Assembly (NCBI GenBank): GCA_937917025.1
Contig: CALFSF010000502.1
Coordinates: forward strand, 1-9,892
DNA: 9,892 nucleotides
Source of the DNA: an uncultured Paraburkholderia sp.
Lineage (GTDB): Bacteria; Pseudomonadota; Gammaproteobacteria; Burkholderiales; Burkholderiaceae
Direction: 5' to 3'
Notes under the pieces: generated by a model
The model's database searches: none
What the model saw: only the letters and a program-made list of their open reading frames with translations
What the model was told of the DNA's origin: nothing
Position numbers and translations under genes: made by a program
Shown: in pieces, positions 5,592-9,892 of the stretch
Position numbering within the stretch: position 1 is the first letter of the stretch
Layout of the letters: each line of letters starts with the position of its first letter

Positions 5592-6482
5592 ATGGCGACG
5601 CGAAAGACAGCGGCAAAGACGGCAACGAAGCCCGCGGCAAAGACAGCCGCGAAAACAACGCCAAAGCCAGCAGACAGCACCGCGCGAATCCGTGTGGGCA
5701 TTGGCGGCTGGACGTTCGAGCCGTGGCGCGGCGTGTTTTACCCCGAGGGGCTCGCGCAGAAACGCGAACTCGAATACGCGAGCTGCCAGCTGACCACCAT
5801 CGAAGTGAACGGCACGTTTTACGGCTCGCAGAAGCCGGCCACGTTCGCGAAGTGGCACGACGAAACGCCTGACGACTTCGTCTTCTCTCTGAAAGCGCCG
5901 CGATTCGCGACGAACCGCAGAGTGCTGTCGGAAGCCGGTGACTCCATCGAGCGGTTCTTCGCAAGCGGCGTGCTCGAACTGAAGGACAAACTCGGACCCG
6001 TCAACTGGCAATTCGCCACGACCAAACAGTTCGATCCCGACGATTTCGAAGGCTTTCTCAAGCTGCTGCCAAAGCGCATCGACGGACACGCGATCCGCCA
6101 TGCAGTCGAAGTGCGGCACGAGAGCTTTTGCAACCCGGCGTTCGTCGCGCTCGCGCGCCGATACGAAGTAGCGATTGTGATGGCCGGCGATTCGAAGTAT
6201 CCGCAGATCGCCGACCCGAGCGCGCCGTTCGTCTACGCGCGGATCATGGGCACGACCGAAGCGCAGTCGAAAGGTTATTCCGGCAATGCGCTCGATCAGT
6301 GGGTGGCGCGTGCGCGCACATGGGCATCGGGCGGCACGCCGGAGGGGCTCGATGTGTACGGCGACGCGAACGCGGCAGACACGCCCCGCGACGTCTATCT
6401 CTACGTGATCAGCGGGTTCAAGGCATACAATCCGGCCGCCGCGATCGCGATGCTCGAACGCCTGAACAAACGCAACGCGTAG
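5592..6482 (+). CDS. DUF72 (YecE-like) protein with Lys/Ala-rich N-terminal tail
   Basis: This 296-residue protein starts at ATG 5592, eight bases after an AAGGAG Shine-Dalgarno sequence. Residues about 2-32 form a low-complexity tail of Ala, Lys, Thr and Pro with repeated AAKT units, like the tails of histone-H1-like bacterial proteins. From about residue 33 the DUF72 TIM-barrel family begins: GIGGWTFEPWRGVFYP, the signature EVNGTFYG, FSLKAPR, the strand EVRHESF, and YARIMG. The usual C-terminal 'YFNND'-type motif is replaced by VYLYVISGFKAYNP. The biochemical function of DUF72 is not established to my knowledge, and I assign none. It stands 146 bp after the kinase gene with its own ribosome-binding site, and convergent to the LysR gene. 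The tail suggests contact with nucleic acid or another polyanion; this is inference. Confidence 0.88.
   Translation: MATRKTAAKTATKPAAKTAAKTTPKPADSTARIRVGIGGWTFEPWRGVFYPEGLAQKRELEYASCQLTTIEVNGTFYGSQKPATFAKWHDETPDDFVFSLKAPRFATNRRVLSEAGDSIERFFASGVLELKDKLGPVNWQFATTKQFDPDDFEGFLKLLPKRIDGHAIRHAVEVRHESFCNPAFVALARRYEVAIVMAGDSKYPQIADPSAPFVYARIMGTTEAQSKGYSGNALDQWVARARTWASGGTPEGLDVYGDANAADTPRDVYLYVISGFKAYNPAAAIAMLERLNKRNA
5610..5657 (+). repeat. 24-bp imperfect tandem repeat encoding the Ala/Lys tail
   Basis: GCGGCAAAGAC occurs at 5610-5620 and again at 5634-5644, 24 bp (eight codons) apart, within imperfect repeat units inside the DUF72 gene. They encode AAKTATKP and AAKTAAKT. Tail length may vary between strains by slippage or recombination. 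Confidence 0.6.
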
Positions 6483-6562
6483 CAGGGCCTGCATACATTT
6501 CGCAGACAGCGCACGCGTTCGAACGCCTGAGACAATGCCTACCGCGACACTCAGATCACCGG

Positions 6563-7468
6563 CTATGAAGACGCACCATCCGGCAACGCGTTGCTCGCCT
6601 TGAGATGCGCCGCGAGCAGTCTTGCGTGCGGCGTCAACGTCGCGAAATCGCGGGCGCACAGACTGAGCTGCCGCGACCCCCACGGCTCCGAAAGCGGCAG
6701 GATCTCGAGGCCCGGCCGGCGCAGCGCCGCCGCCGACGCCTCCGAAAGAATCGCGATCCCGATGCCCGCTTCGACGAGCATTCCCACGTTCTCCACGCTT
6801 CTCAGCTTGAGGCGGTAATTCATCTGCCGTCCAAGGCGGGATGCGCGCTGGCCCAGATGCGTTTCCAGCGCCGCATCCGACAAACCCACGAACGCCTCGC
6901 CGACGATATCGGCGAACGCCACGCTCGCCTGCCCGGCGATACGATGCCGCGTGCTCGCGACGACCACCAGCTGATCGCGCGCGAGCAGATGGGTTTGCAG
7001 CGTCGTCAGGTCGGCGATATCCGCGACGATCCCCACTTCGGCGCGCCCTTCCGCGATCGCGAGCACGATCTCGCTGCTCGGACGCTCCTCCAGGTCGACG
7101 GAAAGATCGGGATAACGCGCGAGAAAGTCGCACAACTGCCGCGGCAGGAACGCAGCGAGCGCGGCGGTGTTCGACAACAGCCGGATGCGCCCTTTCAGGC
7201 CGGTGGCATACGTGTGCAGTTCGCCGCGCATCTGCTGAACCTGCTCGAGGATCAGGCGTGCATGTCGCACCAGCGCGTCGCCGGCCGCGGTCGTGCGCAC
7301 GCCCCGGCGTGTGCGCTCCAGAAGCGGCGCGCCCAGCGCGGATTCCATCCCTGAAACACGCCCGCTCGCGGACGCCAGCGCGAGATTCATTGCCCGCGCG
7401 CCCTGCGTCAGGCTGCCATGCTCGATCACGCTAAGAAAAAGACGCAGATCGGTCAGATCGAATCGCAC
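6563..7468 (-). CDS. LysR-family transcriptional regulator
   Basis: This is a 301-residue regulator starting at GTG 7468-7466. GGGAGG (7479-7474) lies five bases upstream, which decides the start over a longer open frame reaching 7726. Residues about 4-62 form the LysR winged helix (FDLTDLRLFLSVIEHGSLTQ, then ALASASGRVSGMESALGAPL and RTRRGVRTT). Residues about 88-295 form the periplasmic-binding-protein-like effector domain (GRIRLLSNTAALAAFLPRQL at its start). Length and domain order are typical. It is divergent from the TauE/SafE transporter gene with an 83-bp gap that contains a LysR box, so it very likely controls that transporter and itself. The inducer is unknown; TauE relatives move sulfonates or small organic acids. 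It is convergent to the DUF72 gene with about 80 bp between. Confidence 0.9.
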   Translation of the reverse strand: MRFDLTDLRLFLSVIEHGSLTQGARAMNLALASASGRVSGMESALGAPLLERTRRGVRTTAAGDALVRHARLILEQVQQMRGELHTYATGLKGRIRLLSNTAALAAFLPRQLCDFLARYPDLSVDLEERPSSEIVLAIAEGRAEVGIVADIADLTTLQTHLLARDQLVVVASTRHRIAGQASVAFADIVGEAFVGLSDAALETHLGQRASRLGRQMNYRLKLRSVENVGMLVEAGIGIAILSEASAAALRRPGLEILPLSEPWGSRQLSLCARDFATLTPHARLLAAHLKASNALPDGASS

Positions 7469-7478
7469 GCGCACCTCC

Positions 7479-7510
7479 CTTCGGTTTTTCCGAAGTCTAG
7501 CATTGGAAAA
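7479..7510. promoter_or_regulatory. LysR box and overlapping LysR promoter
   Basis: CTTCGG (7479-7484) and CCGAAG (7490-7495) form a perfect inverted repeat around five T residues. Within it T7481 and A7493 give the classic T-N11-A LysR motif. A second, overlapping inverted repeat pairs TTTTCC (7486-7491) with GGAAAA (7505-7510). On the minus strand TGCTAGACT (7502-7494) is an extended -10 (TG, one base, TAGACT), which places the LysR transcript start about 20 bases before its GTG. The box would cover that start, as expected for autorepression. I cannot pinpoint the TauE-side promoter. Confidence 0.6.
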
Positions 7511-7551
7511 GCCAGATTGCGGATGGGTGAAGCCGTGGCTACGATCGTCGA

Positions 7552-8313
7552 ATGAACCAGCTTTTATTACTCTCAGGCGCGGGATTACTGGCAGGCGCGA
7601 TGAATGCGCTCGCTGGAGGCGGCTCGTTCGTGAGCCTGCCCGCGCTGATCCTGGCTGGCGTGCCACCGGTTCAGGCGAACGCATCGAGCACGGTCGCGCT
7701 GTTCCCTGGCGGTGTCGCGAGCGCATGGGCGTATCGCGACGGGCTCGGCCCGATCGGCACGGTGTCGCTGCGTCCGCTGCTGGCGATCACGCTCGCGGGC
7801 GGCATCATCGGCGCGCTGCTGCTGTTGTGGACGTCGCCGAAAGCGTTCAATTTCGTGCTGCCCTGGCTGCTTCTGGTCGCAAGCGTCGCGCTCGCTTTCG
7901 GACGCAGGCTCGGTGAACGGCTTCGCCGGCACTGGCGTATCTGGCCTTCGGCCGTGATGGCGGTGCAGTTCGCGCTGGGCATCTACGGCGGATATTTCGG
8001 CGGGGCGGTCGGCATCATGATGCTGGCCGTGTGGGGGCTCATCGACAGCGGCGTCCTCAAGCGCCTGAACGCCCCGCGCACGCTGCTCGTCAGTGCCGCG
8101 AACGCGATGGCCGTGCTGACCTTCGTCATCGCGCACGCCGTGCACTGGCCGCAGACGCTGCTGATGCTCGTCGCCGCGATCGCGGGCGGTTACGGCGGCG
8201 CGCAGATCGGCCGCCGCGCGCCCGCCACCCTGATCCGGTCCGCCACCCTGCTGCTGACGGTGTGCATCACGCTGGCGTTTTTCGTGCGCGCTTATGGACC
8301 CGCGTTCAAATAA
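7552..8313 (+). CDS. TauE/SafE-family (TSUP) membrane transporter
   Basis: This is a 253-residue inner-membrane protein made largely of hydrophobic helices. Family features include the N-terminal GLLAGAMNALAGGGSFVSLP, with the glycine-rich turn in the first helix hairpin, then NASSTVALFPGGVASAWAYR. The second-half repeat is IYGGYFGGAVGIMMLAVWGL and then NAMAVLTFVIAHAVHW. These are the paired repeats typical of TSUP permeases, which export or take up sulfonates, sulfite, sulfoacetate or other small anions. The length fits the family. The start is the ATG at 7552; a Shine-Dalgarno sequence is not obvious, but an upstream start would leave the family pattern. Regulation is probably by the divergent LysR protein. 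A 53-residue membrane protein follows 87 bp downstream. The exact substrate is not readable. Confidence 0.88.
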   Translation: MNQLLLLSGAGLLAGAMNALAGGGSFVSLPALILAGVPPVQANASSTVALFPGGVASAWAYRDGLGPIGTVSLRPLLAITLAGGIIGALLLLWTSPKAFNFVLPWLLLVASVALAFGRRLGERLRRHWRIWPSAVMAVQFALGIYGGYFGGAVGIMMLAVWGLIDSGVLKRLNAPRTLLVSAANAMAVLTFVIAHAVHWPQTLLMLVAAIAGGYGGAQIGRRAPATLIRSATLLLTVCITLAFFVRAYGPAFK

Positions 8314-8344
8314 TCGCCGCGGCGCGCCGTTTTATCGCTGTCAG

Positions 8345-8368
8345 GCGGGCGAATCACGCATCGCCCGC
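8345..8368 (+). terminator. Hairpin after TauE/SafE gene
   Basis: GCGGGCGA (8345-8352) and TCGCCCGC (8361-8368) form a perfect 8-bp stem with an 8-base loop, 32 bases after the transporter stop. No U-run follows, so it is not a classical intrinsic terminator. It may stabilise the 3' end, slow polymerase or separate the transporter from the small downstream gene. An eight-base direct repeat CGCTGTCA flanks it. Confidence 0.35.
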
Positions 8369-8400
8369 TGTCATCGGGAATGTGAACCAGGAGAGGTGTG

Positions 8401-8562
8401 ATGCTTTCAGCCCTGCTCGATACGATAGGTGCACTGGCGATCCTCGCCAGCGTGGCAGCGAAGATCGCCATGATTCGTCACATGCGCGAACCCGGCGATA
8501 GCGTCCGGGCCGGTGTCGATCAGCCCGCGCCGGGCGCTTCGTCCGGCAAGCACGCGGGCTGA
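8401..8562 (+). CDS. Small single-pass membrane protein, 53 residues, unknown function
   Basis: The frame starts at ATG 8401, eight bases after AGGAG, and stops with TGA at 8560-8562. The peptide begins MLSALLDTIGALAILASVAA, a hydrophobic helix covering about residues 2-25, followed by basic KIAMIRHMRE and a Pro/Gly/Ser-rich tail ending SSGKHAG. This looks like a one-helix inner-membrane protein with a short tail. I do not recognise a family. The good ribosome-binding site and clear helix argue that it is real. It lies downstream of the TauE/SafE gene on the same strand and could be co-transcribed with it. Its last 43 bases overlap the 3' end of the MFS gene on the opposite strand. Confidence 0.6.
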   Translation: MLSALLDTIGALAILASVAAKIAMIRHMREPGDSVRAGVDQPAPGASSGKHAG

Positions 8563-9854
8563 CCGATGCCGCTGCGTTCGCGGCTGTCGCGCGACGCGGC
8601 GATACGGCTCAACCGGCGCGTCGAGCGTTCGGGATGAATCAGCCAGAACGCGGCGACACTTGCCACGACGAGCACCGAGCCGAGAAACAGAAACCCGTGT
8701 TCGAAGCCGGCCGCGCGGCTGTGCGCGGCGCCGACGAAGCGCCCCATCAGCGCGGGCGCGACAAATCCGGCGAGCGTCGCGACCGAATTGTTGATGGCGA
8801 GCCATGCGCCCCGCTGCGCAGGCGGCGTGACTTCACCGATCATCAACGGGCCGAACAGAAAGATCAGCTGACCAAAGCCTGCACCCAATGTCAGGCAGAC
8901 GATCTTCAAAGGGGCGCCGATATCGGCGGTCGTGCAGAGAAATGCAAGCGCGGTCAACGCGATCGCACCGCTCGTGATGAAGCCGCGTGACGCGCGCGAC
9001 GACACGCCTTTACCAAACAGATACTGCGAGAACCACGACATCACCAGCGAAGCAGGAATCGCCGCGCCGACGATGATCGAGAAGAGCCAGCCCGCGTCGG
9101 TCGCGGAGTAGCCGAGGCCGAGTCGCAGATAGGCGGGAAACCAGGTGAAGCACAGCGAAAGCACGAGAAATCCCGCGAACGAAAGCAGAAAAATGCCGAT
9201 GAGCGTCGGATCGGACATCAGCGCGCGGTATGGCACGCGAACGGGCACACGCGCATCCGTGCGAGCGGGCGCGGGCGCGGAACGTGACGACGCGCCGGGC
9301 GCATCGTGCGCCGAAGATTCGTCGACGGTGCCTTCCGCGCCGAACAGCAGCCAGAGCGTGGTCCAGATCGCGCCGACGACGCCAAGCGCAAGAAACGCCG
9401 CGTGCCAGTCGTAGTGAATCATCAGCCACGTGAGGCACGGCCCCGCCACGAGCATGCCCATGTTCGCGCCCTGCTGCACGATCGCGGTCGGGATGTTGCG
9501 CCGGCTGTTGTCGAACCACTTGTAGGTGGCGTGGATGGCGAGCGCGTAGGCCGGTCCTTCGCCCGCGCCGAGCAGCACGCGGCACGCGATCAGCAGCGGA
9601 AACGACACCGCGCCGACCAGCGGAAACTGCACGGCCGCCCACACGACCGAAAGGATCGCCAGCAGCCACTTTGTCTTGACCCGGTTGGCGATAAAGCCGA
9701 AGACGATCCCCGAGATCGAGAACAGCACGAAAAAGCTGCTGCCGACGAGGCCCAGCTGCTCGGGCGTCAACCCCAGGTCGTGCATCATCGGCACGGCCGC
9801 GAGGCCGATCACGGCCTTGTCGGCGAAATTGATCAGCATGAACAGGAACAACAG
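8520..9854 (-). CDS. MFS transporter, ACS (anion:cation symporter)-like, 5' end missing
   Basis: About 444 residues of a 12-helix major-facilitator carrier are present. The first visible residues are LLFLFMLINFADKAVIGLAA, which is helix 1, so the cytoplasmic N-terminus is lost at the contig end. A TTG at 9851-9849 is in frame but should not be taken as a start. The loop between helices 2 and 3 has GFIANRVKTKW, a form of MFS motif A. RVLLGAGEGPAYALAIHATY is typical of the ACS family, whose members take up organic anions such as hexuronates, phthalates or galactonate. A Ser/Ala/Arg-rich central loop (DESSAHDAPGASSRSAPAPA) separates the two six-helix halves. The substrate cannot be assigned. The stop at 8520 lies inside the small opposite-strand gene. 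The frame stays open through the adapter, so automated callers may extend it falsely. Confidence 0.88.
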   Translation of the reverse strand: MLFLFMLINFADKAVIGLAAVPMMHDLGLTPEQLGLVGSSFFVLFSISGIVFGFIANRVKTKWLLAILSVVWAAVQFPLVGAVSFPLLIACRVLLGAGEGPAYALAIHATYKWFDNSRRNIPTAIVQQGANMGMLVAGPCLTWLMIHYDWHAAFLALGVVGAIWTTLWLLFGAEGTVDESSAHDAPGASSRSAPAPARTDARVPVRVPYRALMSDPTLIGIFLLSFAGFLVLSLCFTWFPAYLRLGLGYSATDAGWLFSIIVGAAIPASLVMSWFSQYLFGKGVSSRASRGFITSGAIALTALAFLCTTADIGAPLKIVCLTLGAGFGQLIFLFGPLMIGEVTPPAQRGAWLAINNSVATLAGFVAPALMGRFVGAAHSRAAGFEHGFLFLGSVLVVASVAAFWLIHPERSTRRLSRIAASRDSRERSGIGQPACLPDEAPGAG

Positions 9855-9892
9855 AGATCGGAAGAGCGTCGTGGAGGGAAAGAGTGTAGATC
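9855..9892. other. Illumina adapter sequence at contig end (artefact)
   Basis: The last 38 bases begin AGATCGGAAGAGCGTCGTG and end AAAGAGTGTAGATC. This equals the reverse complement of the Illumina universal (P5/Read 1) adapter except for one base: G at 9874 where the adapter has T. It is library sequence left untrimmed in the assembly, not part of the genome. Confidence 0.96.

Noticed and set aside
6515..6526. Perfect palindrome GCGTTCGAACGC between the convergent DUF72 and LysR genes as a terminator
   Set aside because: The stem would be only four base pairs around a four-base loop, and there is no T-run on either strand.
5589..7133. Minus-strand open frame of 514 codons
   Set aside because: It covers the antisense of DUF72 and an alternative frame of the LysR gene. 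Its Arg-rich composition and lack of any domain mark it as a high-GC artefact.
7469..7726. N-terminal extension of the LysR protein by 86 residues
   Set aside because: It would run through the LysR box and into the TauE gene. The GTG at 7468 has a strong ribosome site and is where the family domain starts.
1..9892. CRISPR array, tRNA, rRNA, transposase or prophage genes
   Set aside because: No regular repeat-spacer pattern, no RNA-gene signature that I could recognise, and no transposase, integrase or phage-like reading frame on either strand.

Overview
The window is high-GC DNA whose gene content and protein style fit a Burkholderiaceae genome, most likely Paraburkholderia, Caballeronia or Burkholderia. 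That assignment is inference from sequence style; there is no rRNA or marker gene here. The right edge is not genomic: the last 38 bases (9855-9892) match the Illumina universal/Read-1 adapter at 37 of 38 positions, so this is the end of a draft-assembly contig.

Layout, left to right. (1) 1-95, minus: N-terminus of a major-facilitator transporter resembling oxalate/formate antiporters, cut by the window edge. (2) 96-376: intergenic region with an inverted repeat, a possible promoter for the transporter and two terminator-like hairpins. (3) 377-1093, minus: a GntR-family FCD-type regulator that probably starts at a TTG codon with a strong Shine-Dalgarno sequence. (4) 1094-1295: a divergent control region. 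(5) 1296-2410, plus: an XRE-cupin regulator translationally coupled (ATGA) to a GNAT acetyltransferase, preceded by two copies of a 14-bp palindrome. (6) 2411-2779: a 369-bp non-coding stretch with a minus-facing terminator and several repeats. (7) 2780-5445, plus: a NarL/FixJ-type response regulator overlapping a NarX-like membrane histidine kinase. (8) 5592-6482, plus: a DUF72 protein with an unusual Lys/Ala/Thr-rich histone-H1-like N-terminal tail. (9) 6563-7468, minus, and 7552-8313, plus: a divergent LysR regulator and TauE/SafE-type transporter sharing an intergenic region with a textbook LysR box. (10) 8401-8562, plus: a 53-residue single-pass membrane protein with a good ribosome-binding site, overlapping tail-to-tail with (11) 8520-9854, minus: an ACS-like MFS transporter truncated by the contig end and adapter.

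The window is a set of regulator-plus-target modules: GntR with the MFS antiporter, XRE-cupin with GNAT, response regulator with kinase, and LysR with TauE. I see no mobile element, CRISPR array, rRNA or tRNA. No wholly new multi-gene system stands out. The observations most worth a second look are the paired operators, the two terminators with no matching gene, the overlapped small membrane protein, the tailed DUF72 protein and the adapter artefact.
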